From positions 174,263 to 238,262 of the forward strand of contig VZDJ01000868.1 of assembly GCA_008694505.1 (NCBI GenBank): 64,000 nt of DNA. Direction: 5' to 3'. The translations under genes and the position numbers were made by a program. Of this stretch, positions 33,701 through 47,033 are shown piece by piece (position 1 is the first letter of the stretch; every line of letters starts with the position of its first letter). Source of the DNA: Cyanoderma ruficeps. Lineage: Eukaryota; Chordata; Aves; Passeriformes; Timaliidae. Below the pieces are notes generated by a model that was not told where the DNA came from, did not search any database, and worked only from the letters and a program-made list of their open reading frames with translations.

Positions 33701-36700
33701 AGACAATGCCAGAAAAACCACATGAAAATTCCTCTCAGTGGAGACTGACTGCTTTAAACTTATTTTTTTATTGTTTTGGTTGCTGTCAGTCTCTCATGCT
33801 GCCCTCACTGTCAATTTACTTTCACGCTATTTCTGTGCAAGCTGACTGGTTCATCACTGGTACATTCTAATACCAGTCAAGAGCAGGGACTTTCTGTTTG
33901 TAGCTGCCAGGAGGCAGCTTCCATCCCCTCACCGTGCACCAAGGTACCAGCAGCTGTCAGTCAAACAAAGCCATGGCAGTTCCCTCCAGACTTATGTTCT
34001 GTTTGCTAGATTTTCAACTGGGAGATGTGTGTATTTTTCCCCGGCTGCATTTTGGAAGGCTGGCCACTGGGATGAGGCCAGTTCTGCTCTCCTTTACATT
34101 TTTGTGCTACCCTAGAGCAACATTTGTTTGAAGAGTTCCTAGTATTTTCCTAATTTTTTTGCATCTTGCTTCTTTGCTTACGCTCTGCCTGGTAGGACGA
34201 TGCCAAGCCAATAGTGGAAGCTGTGCGTTGGCCCACCTTTTAAAACATGAATTTTACCATGTTTAGCTGTGTCTAAAGGGATGCTACTCCCATCAATGAG
34301 AACTCTCCTGACTATTGCTTCTCTTCATAGTTCTCAAGCAAATGTGAAGTTTTCCCCCTTTCCAAAAGCTTCTCTTTCTACCTATTCCTGCCTTCTTTTT
34401 CCATGAGACTCTGGAGAAACACTGACAAATAGTTCTCTGCAATCAACTTTTTATGGCTGTGTTGCCATAACTAAAGAAATTTTCATCATTTTGACCAAAA
34501 AACCCCACCAGAATGTGACTTTTAAGCTGTAGTAATGCAGAAGTTTTCTGTTACAGTTAACCTTTGCTCTTCAGTTAAAGCTGTTATCTCAGACCTAAGC
34601 CAAGGGTCATAGATAAAACCTCTCTGTTTTTTTCCACTTCTTAAGCTGAGTTGCATCAGTGAACCATTAACTTAGTAGATTATTTACTGTTGCATTTATG
34701 GAAGAAATGCATACTGTACTTTTTCTGCATTGCATGGGTTTGATTTATGTATGGTCCCAGTTCTATAGGTTCCTCACTGAGGCAGGGCCTTGATACTATA
34801 GAAAAGTAAACAGGCAACCAAAATTTGCCTGAACAGTAGTCAAAACAGAGAAATTCACATACTTTTGTCCTCATATCTTTTCTATTTAACATGCACCACT
34901 AACGGTTCTGATTTGCACTGGCAAAAAACTAATTACAGCAACATTAGATTCTAACAGGTAAGCATTACCCTCAAGTTGAACTGCAGGGGCTGGGATCTGG
35001 GTTGTGCCTGGATCCTACAGGGAGCTGCAGACAATTAATTATAGCTCCCTGATCTGAGGACAGGTTGCAAGCATTGATTGAAGCAATATTAGAGAAGAGA
35101 TTACAATGTCTTGGGAGCTGCTCTAATCATGACCATGGGCAGTGGCCATTGTGGCTGGTCAGAACACGGTGTGTGTTGGGCTCCCCCTCTGTGCCCTTGC
35201 TGTGGCCTTGAAGGGGGCTGCAGGAACCCCTTGCACCAACTCTGTGACAGGGTAAAATATCCAGGCTGAAAATGAGTGAGTTCTTCCAAGGGGACAGCAT
35301 ATGGAAGTGGAGAAGCCATGGGCTGACTGAATCATCCTCCCACTGGGCAACTCAACAGGAAAAGAGAACACAACAGGAGACATCTGCCAGCAGTAACCAG
35401 CTTTTCTGCTCCTTGGCTAGCAAATAGAACCCTCCTGGCATGGCAATTTTCTGCTTCCTCCCAGTTTCACCAGCCTATCTTTGAGTGTCGGATTTTACAG
35501 CAATTTTTGGGGGGTGGACTTGCCTATTTCTTCTCCTGCACACTCCTCTTTGCTGTTGCCAAATGTCATCTCCCCTCCCAACATGTTGGAGCTCCTCAAA
35601 GCAAAGGGAGTGGAGTGTGAGGAAACAAAGGGATTTGTCTGATTCAAGTTTCATTTGGTCTTTCAATCAATTGAGAAATAAATGCGATGTCCCCCTCCAC
35701 TCCCTATTGACTGGGCTTGTGCATGTAGGTCAGGCATCTGGAACTGGATTTTCCAATGGTTGGGAAAGAGCTTAATCCTTAAGAGGAGATTTGCAAGGAG
35801 GTGTGGAATAAAAGGGATAGGTTCCCAAAGCCCTTACAATGGGAACCAGATAGAGGTGATTCACTCAGCTCTGCTAGTTGTCTTTTACAAATGCCCTTTA
35901 GAGGAGGCCAGAGCTCCTAGAGAAGGGCACTACCAGCCAGCTATTGCTGCTTTTATGATGTTTACATTGACTTCAGCTCATTTCTTGATGAAGCAGGGCT
36001 TACTGCTGCTCTCTTTCTTTACTGTGGGGAAGGATAATTTTAATCTCTTTTGACAAGCAGGTTTAGTTCTGCACAGCATTGCTGCTTTGCTGATGGGGAT
36101 AGATGGGTCTGACAGTGGTGTGAAGGGAGCAGAGCAGGAGCTTGACCCACCTGCGCTGTAACACATGGTTTGATGATGCTGCAGAGGCTCTGCATGCTCT
36201 GAGCAACCCCCAAAGGGCTTTGGACTGCTTTTAGAAGCAAATTCCCCGTGGCAGCAGACAAGACTGGGGACAACGCTGCTGGCTGCTATCTTGATAAATC
36301 TAATGTGCCAAAAGTGGCCGAGTTTCTGGAGGCAAAGGGGAAAGAGAGGACAAACAGAGAAAAAGTTGGGATCTCACTGTTGCATCACACACACAGCTGC
36401 CTTCAGCACATGGCTGCTATGCATTGTGCAGCTCTGTTCAGCTTGAGCCTAGGTTATCCAGCTATGTCAGGGAGACACACTTATCTTTCCTTAAGCCCCA
36501 GATTAAACCACAGGGCCAGAGGCTAGTGGCAAACTAAATTTGGTCTGCTTTCCTTCCACTGCCCAAGAGTACACCACCCTCTTGGATACAGGCCCAAGAT
36601 TTCACACCCCTCAGTTGTGATGTCTTCTTTCCCTCTGGTTTGATGCTGCTCAGACCACTCAGCAGATGAGCAGTTCTTGCCATTATACACTCCCCTGAGG

Positions 36701-38162
36701 GCTCAGGACATGCAGTACCCACCATGCAGAGCCCATCTCCCTCACCCTGCACTTTCAGGACCCAGGTAAACACAGGTAGGACACCCCTTTCCATGTCCTG
36801 CAACTTGTGTCAGCATTTCCAAGTCCCCTGCCAGCAGCCCCCATCATCCCCATATACTCTGCCACTCCCCATCTGCCACTTTTGGAACTGTCCGAATGCA
36901 GGGCAGCCCTCAATGCTCTTTCCAAACAGCTTAAGAAAGTTGAATGAAAAGTTATAATCTGAGGCTAATGCAGAGTACTGTGTAAATTTCCTTTCCCTCC
37001 TCCTCCAAAGGATTATATTGTATCTGCACCTGGCTGTATGGGACAAGATCTTGTGCTCCCAGATCAGTCCCCCTTTGCCCACCCTGAGTTGTGCGCAGAG
37101 GTGTTGTAGTAGGTGAGTCAGAGGAAGCAGGCTGAGAAGGGAAACAAACCTCTTTGAGACATGACACCCTCATCCAAGTCAAACTCAAAAGTGCTATTTG
37201 CTGCATGGGCCTAACACCCTTCTCTTTTCTCTTTCCCAGCCTAGACACCCTTCACATAAAACAGCCCATATCAGTGAACCTGTATCTAGTTGGTTGCCAC
37301 AGTAAATTATGTTGGGTGAATTTTAAGTGACTTCAAATGCACTCGCTGAATCAGCTTTGAACTCATTTTAATACGACCAGCATGTCTTTGTGCGTGGTTG
37401 ATGCTTTTTGCTTCCAGCTATACCATAGTTCTGTCCTTTAGCCCTGACCTTGCTCTAGCCACGCTTATTTGCCTCCTTCTAAAGACTCCTTTAGTAGGAC
37501 TGTGTAGGTTATGACTGTGTGGCTTCCAGCAAGGTTGTAGAGGAAACAGTTCAGTCCTCTCCTTAGTGTTCATGGTGCCTTTCATAATCAGTGTCAAGAT
37601 AACAATCTGATAGTGTTTTTCCAAAGGAATGAAGCTATAATTTTCCTCTGCACGACTTTAGCTCTGAAGAGGAGTTTGTTTTGCCTCTTATTACAATAGA
37701 TGATTTCAGAGTTGAGCAAGATAATGAAAAAATTGAGGTTAAATAGGGTCAGGAAGAGAAAGCCTGTGTGGCCTTAAGTGTCCTTAACAGGTGGATTTTA
37801 AGTCCCTTTTTCTTTCTCAGGAAGACACAAATATTTCAATTCTGATTTTCCCACAGCTTGAAACCTCCATTATTACTGTTTTATATTTTCTTCTATTCTG
37901 TGCCTCAGTGCATGTGTTACTTTTAGCTGCCTGTTGCTCTCTCCTATAAATGTAAAATGTCATGAAAAAACCTTCAGCTGCAGGACAGGACTGAGAGATG
38001 CAGTAAAAGTAACGCCTCTGTTGCTAGCTCTGTTCATGGTGGTACTGTCTGACAGCTCAGTTCTCTGGGGTGCATGTGTAAGAAGTCCTACTCAGGGGTA
38101 TGTCTTGGGAAGGGGTCAAACTTATCTTTGGGCCATTCCTTCTCTGCAGGATTTGTAGACTT
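30711..38162. other. Non-coding unique stretch
   Basis: No gene found. Frames of up to 123 codons occur (32423-32788 plus, 35682-36053 plus), but neighbouring frames on the other strand are open too and no domain is visible. 35.1-37.2 kb is somewhat richer in G and C than the flanks. I recognise no mobile element or RNA gene. Confidence 0.45.
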
Positions 38163-38186
38163 CCCCNNNNNCCCCCCCCCCCCCCC
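38163..38186. repeat. Poly-C tract interrupted by a five-base assembly gap
   Basis: Four C residues are followed by five undetermined bases (38167-38171) and then fifteen C residues. The true length is unknown. Long C/G homopolymers are poorly sequenced and can form quadruplexes on the G strand, which probably explains the gap. Confidence 0.9.
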
Positions 38187-41100
38187 TAGAATTTCTCTTT
38201 CAGAATTTTATAAAGGGAAAACATTGTTTTTCAGGAAATTAGATATTTCGTGTCGACCCTTCCCTCCCACGGAGGCTTTGGCTGGTGATATTAATTGCTC
38301 AAATTCTGCAAGAAGGAAATGTGGAATGAAAAAGGAAACTCATGCTCTTTCAAGCTCCTCCTTATTATATTCATTGGCGTTCAAAAGAGTGAGAATATAA
38401 ATCTGTATTGAAAATGCAGGTACTAAAATTCTGAACACGGTATATTTCTTCTCTGTGTTTAGATCTGCTCTCATTCATTGTGTAGCAGTTCCAATGAAGT
38501 CAGTAGAATTTATCCTACAGGGAAAATTGCACAAAGATTCAGGGTTTGCACAGAATTCAGTCCTCCGTAGTTTTTGCTTTAGGGACCACAGTGATCTGCT
38601 TGTCAAAGCTGGGAGCAGTGCATATCACCCTTCAAATCTCTACTCCCCGAAACAAATGTTGTTCTACCTCTTGAAGGCAGGGGGTACCAGTGCATTACCC
38701 CTCCACTGAAGTTTCTGTCGGATTTCCTGTGTGAAAACTTTATCCTGTCTAAGTTCACTGTTTCTCTCAGCCACTCATCTGTCTTTAAAAACAGTTTCAT
38801 TTATGCATTGCTTTATCAGTGTTGTTCTTACGTTCTTTTATTTTTGGATTTAGAATTTTAGACCTGTAAGGTGGCACTGAGTAAACCATTGCTAAGACCC
38901 AGAGAGCTCCTGGGTCCTTGGAAGTGGAGAAAGACTGGGAAAGACTTCTGTTTGCTCTCCCTGCCAGACCTTGCAGTGAGCAAGCTCACTTGGGCCCAAA
39001 AAGCAGACTTAGGTCAGGTGTTAAAGCTGAGCACCTACCCTGGAACCATGCCAAATCACCAGAAAATGTTAGCCTGGATTTTTTCACTCTGTTTTGCTAT
39101 TAGCTTTCATTTTAACTAGCCTTGGAAGTGGAAATATGGCAGAGATAGTCATTGAATGTAAACAGGACGATGGGAAGCCTCAGACTGGCTGTGCAGAGAA
39201 CACCCATTTGTCTGTGCTGCTGAGGGAGGCCATGCATGCAGGATGAAGCATGAAAGAATGCAGCAGTCCTTCTGCACCTGTGTGTGATGCCTGGTTAGTG
39301 TACAGGATGGGCATGGATGCAGTGCCTGCACTTGTGTGCATATCTGCTGGTGCTCTCAGTCCCGGGGGTTGCGCCATTTAAATTTGAAAATGGCTAATGA
39401 TGTTTTCTATTTTATTTTGGTATGAATAAGGAAGTGCAGTGCAAAGCCATCTTTACAGTCAGCCATTTTCAGTTCTCCTTTTTTTCTTGTCCTCTCTTGA
39501 ACACAAGAACTCCTGTGAGTGCATGTAGCTCAGAGGCAATCCAGGATCACTTCAGAAATCATATGAGTCCTTTAGTTGACCAGATTCTACTGGAAGACTT
39601 TGTTCTGATTTCAGTAACAGAAGTATGCAAATAATGGAAATAATGAAGAGCAGGATCCACTTTTTCACATAACACTTTCAAGGAACTCCTTGCAGTTCCT
39701 TAATTTTCACATTTTACTGCAAATTTGTTGCTATAGCTTTGATATTACATTTGAAATCAGGATCTTAGACACTGGTAGGATTACATCAATTATAGCAGGG
39801 AAAAATCATGACTCTAAATGCAGTGACGAAGGGTATAGTAGGAAATGATGCTGAAAGATAAGCTGGCACCACAGCTGGTGCAGCAAGAAAACTGCTGAAT
39901 TACAGAATAGTTGGAAATAATGGTTAGGAAAGATGTTCTCAGTGATTGAAGCCTCCTCACTTATTTGATTTTAGAGTTAAAGTAATTGGCCCCCATATGT
40001 GGAATGTTTTTCCACAAGACAGGTTGTGTCTTGTTTTAGGAGATCTCCATATAACAGGTGTTTATTCTAGACTTCTTATATTGAAGAGCAACCTGCCTTT
40101 AGGATACAGGTCAAAGGTCCCATGTGGGAGAAGAGGATAGGTGATGGTGAAAAATGATGTTTGACTTGAGTTCCAGTGAATTCAGCTGAATTAGCATAGT
40201 GAGTCCTTTGAGGGAAAGTAAGAAACATCTTTGCAATACATTGGGCTTGCCAGTTTCATTCAGTTGCACAAGATAAGGTTTTTCTCCAGCTTACCTCCTC
40301 ATAGCATTACTGTATTGCTAATAGCATGGATCTTCTGGTTCATTTACTAGAGGACCAGATTTTTTAAGCTAAAAATTTGGGATCCAAACCATGTGAATAA
40401 ATCCTTTGGCCTTTCTTTAGGAGATCACATGAATAATCAATAATTTACTTCAGCAGCATAAAGATTCCTTATTATCATGGCAAAGTGGTTTTATATAATG
40501 TCTCTATCAGCTCTCAGAATTATATGAATCATTCTTCCCATCCAAAGTGAGTCTACATGCCTATGGAGGCTGTCTCAGTGTTGTGACTATTGAACACCCC
40601 ATTGACTTTTTCTTGATAAAGCATGGGCATGGTAGTGTTGTGATGGTTCTCAGTGTCTGGTATTTCTGGGCTAACTTCACTAGAGTGAGCCAAATTGAGT
40701 CCTGGCCATTTTCCTCTCTGTAGGTGTTGTAATAATCTCTTCCTCCCCCACCTGTCATCTCCTCACAGTCTGGGACCAGTGGCCTCAGCTGCTCTGGAGC
40801 CCCTTTGTTGCTGTTTTGCAGCACTGCCTGGCTGGGTGCAGCAGCAGACTGAGGAAACACAGCAAAACTGAGAAGAGAGAAACCAGGTTTATTTGATGAG
40901 TTTCTAACTTTAATGTAATTTAGATCAAATATTGTTAAGAGAACCCAAGCTATTGGCAGGACAAATCTTGCAGAAAATAGTTTTGTCACCAAAATAATTT
41001 GCCGGGTTCTGGTTATTTTTGGTAACAAAACTGGACCTGCCAACTTTTGAATAAACTCACAATAATGAACAAATAACCCAAGGCCTGAGTGTGGCTATAT

Positions 41101-44100
41101 GTTGTCTTTCACAAGGATGGAAAGCACAGTTTTTCTTAGAAGTGTTTTATTTTGGTTTTGACATTTTACATGCATATTCTTTATCAGTCCAGGTTCAGAA
41201 TTTTCTCTTAAGAGATCTGAATGAATGCTGCACCTGATAAAGGCACTGGTCAACTTTTACAGGCTCTTAATAATATTCTCAAAGGAGTAGCCACTATAAA
41301 CAGGACCTGCACAAATAAGTTATAGACCAGTGTTTAAAGCGACACTCATGGTTTCTATTGATTATGCAACCCATTCAAATCTACAGAAGATCTATGTTCA
41401 TTAGCAATTTCTGACTGAAGTCAAACAACCACAGTAGACCAAATTTCAGAGGCCAAAAGTCAAACCACAGTCAGACTTGCGAACAGTAAGTACAATACAT
41501 AAAGAGGGATTTTGAAATGTTGCTTTAGTCAACTTTTCATAGTAGTGAAAGTGATGTTACCATCTAAGGAATTTGAGGTACAGTATGTCGGTTGCTGAAA
41601 TGCTTAAAAATAAACCACAGTATACTCAGTTTCACAGACTGGGAAATCAAAGTGCAGAAAAATGAGATGGCCAGGGAGGCACAAGTAGCCTCTAGCAGGT
41701 CAGACCATACCCCAGTTATCCAAGGCCCAGTGTTGGTGTTAATCAGTAAAGCCTGCTGCTTTCTGTGCAGCATTATATCTTGTATTGCAATCTGAAGTAA
41801 TTTTTCTGTGTTTTCTCAGCAGGGAGGGCTCTAAGAACTAGCTCTTTTGCTCACTAGGTGACAGTTTTCCTTACTTCTCACTAGGAGAGATGATTTACCA
41901 GAAGTGCCCTACAGAGAGAACAGTACTTCTTGCTGGGAAGTTACTTGTTCAAGTGTCCAAGCCCAAAACCACAATGTATTTGCTTTAGACAGTCATGAGA
42001 TAACATGTTTTTTCTGTTGTAAGCTGTTAAAAATAAAACAAGGATGCAGAAAATAAATGTTCAAACAGGAGTGCCCTAACTTCCCACGTAATTAAAACAG
42101 CAGGGTTGCAGCCCTTGGAGCTGAACAGATGTATAATTCAGGGATTGATTTGTTTTTGCCCAGATTTAAGGAAATCATGGCACAATTTCCCTACATTCCT
42201 AAAATTCATTTTTAAATCAGCCCGGTTCTGAGCAGCATGTTGGGTCTGACAGACTAGGAAGCAGCAATACAAATACTAAAATACAAAACTATATCTACTT
42301 GGTTCATGTCTCCTGTTTACCACCTAACGTTTGGTAGAAAGCTGATCTTACAGTAGGCCTCATATCACTGGGCTTGACCTGCAAGTTCCTCAAGGCAGAG
42401 GGTACTGAGTTCATTGTAGTTCAAGTAAAGTGCAGTGGTCAAAGGCAACTGATGGTGAGCCATGTCTTCATCTCTATTATGGCTCTTTTTTGTGGCAATT
42501 GTCATCCTGGACAGTGATACACTAAAAGAACTGATTTCTTCAGGTAAAATTTGGTGACGAAGCAACTGCTAGAAAGACTTATGCCATCTGTGTGTTAGAA
42601 ATAGGGAAGGAGAGATGAGCATAAAAGATACATTTCTCTCAGGACTAAATCAGCTCCTCTTTGGGTATGGTAAATAAAACATGCCTAGTGCGGGTTCCCA
42701 ATAAGAACATAGTACAGTAAAAGGTTTTCTGTAATTTGAATCAGGAGTGATGGTCACTAATTAGCACCTGGTCCCAGCTTAAAACATTTGTTCTCAGAAC
42801 AACAACTATAAGCTGTAGGTTTTGCATGTTAGAAATACACTTCCAGAGACAGACAGGTTGCCTTCTCCTTGCAGGGTTTATATGATTTTACTGAAAAGCA
42901 TGTAGCTCCAAAGGGGGTCCTTAAAGAGTTTCATGCTGTTTGAGCAGATGGAAACCACCAAGGCTACCACTGCTGCTCTGTGGAATGAGAGTGTTGATCT
43001 GTACAGGGACAGAAATTACTATCTCCTATCACCATAACTTACACATGACCAAGAAGGCAGATGCTGCAGGCCAGCAGGTGCAGAAGATTCCATGATGTGT
43101 TATCTCTAGCTATGGACTGCCCTGTTTCCAGGAACACTCTTCTGATGGAGGTGACAAGAGCTTGCCAGTAACTTCTCCTTATATAAAGGAGTTATCGATA
43201 GGGTCTCATCAAAATAACTTAGTAATTGCATTCACTTCTAAGAAGTACAGGAGGAAATATAGACACAGCTTCATGTCATATCCTAGTCTTTCACATATTC
43301 TTGTTAGGTGATTCTATCAATTGTATCATATTTGCTGCATAGATGATAAATTTAATGTGCCATGAAAGGGTACCCAAATAAATCAGTGTTACAAATGCAA
43401 ATGAGCAAATCTGCTGAATCCAGTCACACACTAGCAGGTGTGAAGTTGGTCAGTTTTCTCAGAGCTGAAAGGATCATCTTCCAACATTTCAATGTGTGCA
43501 TCTTTTGAATCTTTCTTTAGATGGATGGGTGAAGATACCTTGCAGAATATAGCACACTTTAGGAGTTCCCCACAACCCAGTCCAAATCAGCACAAATTTA
43601 CAGAAACACCCATTTATGCATTATTCTTTAAAATAATTGGAAATAAAGTTTTTCAAAATTTCTGTTCTGAATTTCAAGCCCCCATTTTGGTATTAACTCT
43701 CGATGTCTGACATCTTTCTAGGCTTGGGCTGAATGAGCATTGTGGTTTTGCAAGCAATCAGGTGTGGAAACAAAGGGATAAAGGCGTGATCCAAAGGCCA
43801 GTCTTTCCAGTTGGCCGTGAACATTTCCATCAGGTGAAAGTAATTAAGGCCATTGTGCCACCCTGCAATGTCCAGGCAACACTGAGATCTCACAGCATGT
43901 AACTAAGTGTGTTGAGCTTTTCACAACTGCAGCTCCTGTCCTGTGTCTGTCCTCTGGCAAACACTTTCACTCCTTCTGTCATTATCTATAGACGTCTTCT
44001 GGGAACTTTTGGTGCAGGCAAGCATAAAAGGAGAAAGAAGAAGAAAAATGATTTGTAAGTGAGTTGATATCCAAAAGTGAAGGTCCTTGTTTCTAGAGCA

Positions 44101-44254
44101 CTCTCCTTCTGGCTGTGTTTGTGGTTTCTGGGATTCTGTGGTGAAGAAGACAGGTAATGTGCTGGTGCTGGACAGGTTGGCTTTCAGAAGAATTCTAACA
44201 GGGGATTAACATTGTAAATTGGTGTTTAGGTTGCCTCAATCCTATTCTTCATTA
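38187..44254. other. Non-coding unique stretch
   Basis: No gene firmly supported. 38480-38560 includes a 'CCAATGAAGTCAGT'-type segment like ancient sauropsid repeats, weakly. The 160-codon minus-strand frame at 40561-41043 contains a possible splice-bounded exon (separate entry). Remaining frames are short. I see no simple repeat of note between 38.2 and 44.2 kb. Confidence 0.45.
40752..40848 (-). other. Possible orphan exon (unrecognised)
   Basis: Within a 160-codon open frame on the minus strand, a pyrimidine-rich run with two closely spaced AG acceptors (...TTCTCAG and ...TTTCCTCAG) precedes 97 bases of open sequence. A donor-like CAG|GTGGGG follows. The frame reads roughly Ser-Ala-Ala-Ala-Pro-Ser-Gln-Ala-Val-Leu-Gln-Asn, then Asn-Lys-Gly-Ala-Pro-Glu-Gln-Leu-Arg-Pro. 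I do not recognise the peptide. A 160-codon frame is near the upper range expected by chance in this much sequence, and matching splice consensus is also common, so this is a candidate only. If real it would be an internal exon of a minus-strand gene or a non-coding transcript. Confidence 0.15.
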
Positions 44255-44871
44255 TCACTGCTTATCACTCTTTTCCTCTTTCACATTTAACTGCTGATAT
44301 TCCTGCTGGAGCACATCTCAACTCAGTCTGTCCAACACTTTGGTGCCTGGTTGGGGTGGGAATTTGTTATCCCCCTCTTTGTTTGACTCTGATGCCATAA
44401 GTTGGGCTTAGTACTGCTTCTGCTTGAAGTTCATCTTAAGTCTGGAAATATTGCACTCTTGGGCCAGCTTTTGCAGAGGACTCTTGTTGTCATGTGGAAT
44501 TGTAGGAAAGCTTGGAGAAATAGCCAGGGGCCTGAAACACACAACTGTTGGACTTGCCAAAATGCCTGACTGCTGTGGAGGGGCAGGCTGGTTCAGGCTT
44601 CCAATGGCTGACAGATCTTGGGTGTCCAGACATTCACCCCACCCCAGAGCTGCTGCAGGACACCCCACAGTTACTACAGCTTGAAAATCAGCTGGTTCTG
44701 TGGAGGACAGCCACAAGCCCCAGATCCTGCTCAGGCCACATACAAAAGCCCTGTGTGTTGCAAGAGAACTACAGACCACCCTTGGGGAGCCTTGATGGAC
44801 AGCTTCCCAGCCTCCTGGCCCCACAGCATCACCCTGAACTCATCATTGTTGCTGGGCCAGAGGCCTTCCAT
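44255..44871 (-). pseudogene. Possible decayed coding remnant (unrecognised)
   Basis: On the minus strand one frame stays open for 138 codons (44824-44408). It then resumes after a single stop for about 29 codons, and again after a second stop (44318-44320) for 20 codons rich in Glu, Gln and Lys. Just upstream, in another frame, an ATG at 44869-44871 opens 46 codons ending at 44731. A splice-acceptor-like TTTCAG precedes that ATG. Codon choice in the 138-codon frame looks gene-like (many CTG, CAG, AAG, GCC). I see no known domain, and chance can produce such a pattern. If genuine, it is a broken gene with two stops and one frameshift, either a processed pseudogene or a retroelement fragment. 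Confidence 0.18.
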
Positions 44872-47033
44872 GGATTAGCCTGAAACACGAATGCTTGTTT
44901 TGCTCTTGCACTGAATAAGAAACTGACAATATCTAATTGTCAATACCTCTCCCTTGAGAGACATGAAACAACATTGCTCCTCAGGGCATATCCCCCATTG
45001 CTGTATTTAGAACAGTTTGAAAAGACCAAATTTTTAAAAAATTAATCTTTCCAAAAACTCCCCACCCACCAATACTCCTCTGCCAAAATGCAGTTTGAAA
45101 AAAATGAAAAAGGACAAATTTATACACTCTGATGAGCGGGAGTTCAAGATGGAACCTGAACATCATAATTCTCGCAAATGTTCAAGGATAAAGGAGAGCC
45201 ATGGTGATGATGATGGCATCATGCCCAGAGAGGTTCTTTGTTGTAGATGCTTGTGGTGTTGCCTCTTTTTGCAGTTTATGTTAAAGGTGAAAATGTCAGT
45301 TTTCTTTGGTGTTAGTATTTTTCATTCAGCTTATCAGTGGATATTTTAAATAAAGTTACACATCAGTAAGTCTGCAATACTAGCTACAAATCCCTTGCAC
45401 AGTGAGTTTAGTTATGCTTCTGTTCATGAAACTTTCACTTTCTGCAGATGTTGTTTCTTAGTTATTTGTGAACATTTACTACAAAAGATCATATTGTCAC
45501 TTTTGCTGCTTCCATTTAGTGTTTGTAAAGGATGGGTCACTTATTTAAATGGCATCAGCTCTGATCCCAGATTTCAGACAGTGTTTGCCCTGTGTATGCA
45601 TACTTTACCAGAAGCAAATGATAATACCAAATAATTGTATCGACTTATGAAGACTTGCTTTAGAAAATCAAAGGAGGCTGAAATTTCATTATTGGATGTT
45701 TCCTTAAAATTTACATGAAGAGAATTATTTTGTGCAAGCTGTGTCAAATACCCTCTAAGGGTCTTGAAAGGGGGTGGAATAAGTGATGTTGAATTTGTAA
45801 GTACAAGGGTGGATGCTGGGTTGTCCAGTGCTTGCACTGATCAAATTCAGTGATATGAATTCTGCAGCTTGGAAACAGCTATATTTGTGTGAATTGCACT
45901 GTGCTATGGTAGTATTTATTCAACTTAGGCCATGCAGTCATTTCTAAAGTTGTGGAGTATGTTTGTGTCACTATAATTTGACACTAAGTATTTTGCCTAA
46001 TTTCATGGCTAAACCATAGTTCTAATGAATTCTGACATCACTGAATCCTCTGCATCACCAGTGATGTTTGTAATTAAAGGCAGAATTTAATCTTGAGATT
46101 TTATAAGGCTGTAACAATTACCTTTTACCCATGCACATGAAATACTGCATCAAGCAAATCTATAATTAGTCAAAACTAAAACAAAGTGCATTTCTATTAT
46201 TAACAATATTGCATAAAAGTCTCAGTGCCATAGCTAAAAAATTAAAGCCAAGTAATAGTTCAGAGACAGTTGCTGCTATAAAACTTTTGACCTTAGTTAC
46301 CAAATGTACATGCAAACAAATAAACTAACCAGACGGAGATAGTCCCCTAGGAGCAATCATTATTTGCAAAATTTTGGGGGCTTTAAGCCAACCTGTAAAG
46401 TTAACGGAATAAAAAGTTCGTTTGTTTATGCCAGCTTATTAATCAGTGCCCTTTTCCCCTATCTGAAAGGCTGTTTCACAGATTGACTCCTACTCAAGGT
46501 ATCTGTTTTTATATCCTTTACAATAGATATTGCTGACTTAAAGGCTGCAGGAGTAGGGAAGTGTTTTGCTGCAGCATCACGGACAACACTATGTATTTTG
46601 CAGCAACTCCATAAGTCCCAACTTGACAGATTTATTCTTTAGATATAACTATCCTCTTGGTTAGGTATTGCTTCACGTTGGCTTAAAATATTGCCGTGCT
46701 ATATTGTCTAATCTGGGATCCCTTGGCTAACTGGTTCATAGTAATTTTCTTCAGTTAACATTAGATGCTTTTGATGGTAAGCATTGCTTGTTCAGTGGGT
46801 TTCAGGTATGCCAAGTTAGTTCTCAGTATTCCTGTGTAGATTCTTCTGCTCACTGTTAACCTCTGGCTTTTGCACATCTCTCCCAGAGTACTGAGGGTTT
46901 GTATAAGTGTCCGTCATCCGAGTCCTGCAGCCAGCTGGAGTCACGCTCCACTGCTCAGCACTAGTGGTCATTATGGAGCCTTACGTGTGTTTTTCATCTT
47001 CAGCATGAATTTTGCTTTGACAACGTTCTCATC
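44872..47033. other. Non-coding AT-rich stretch
   Basis: No gene found. 46055-46450 is AT-rich without simple repeats and looks like a possible conserved non-coding element, on composition alone. Short open frames at 45095-45349 and 45574-45837 have no features I recognise. Confidence 0.5.

Noticed and set aside
38480..38560. Possible copy of the same ancient repeat as at 63.6 kb
   Set aside because: Only a short CCAATGAAGTCAGT-like match, too little to support a separate call.
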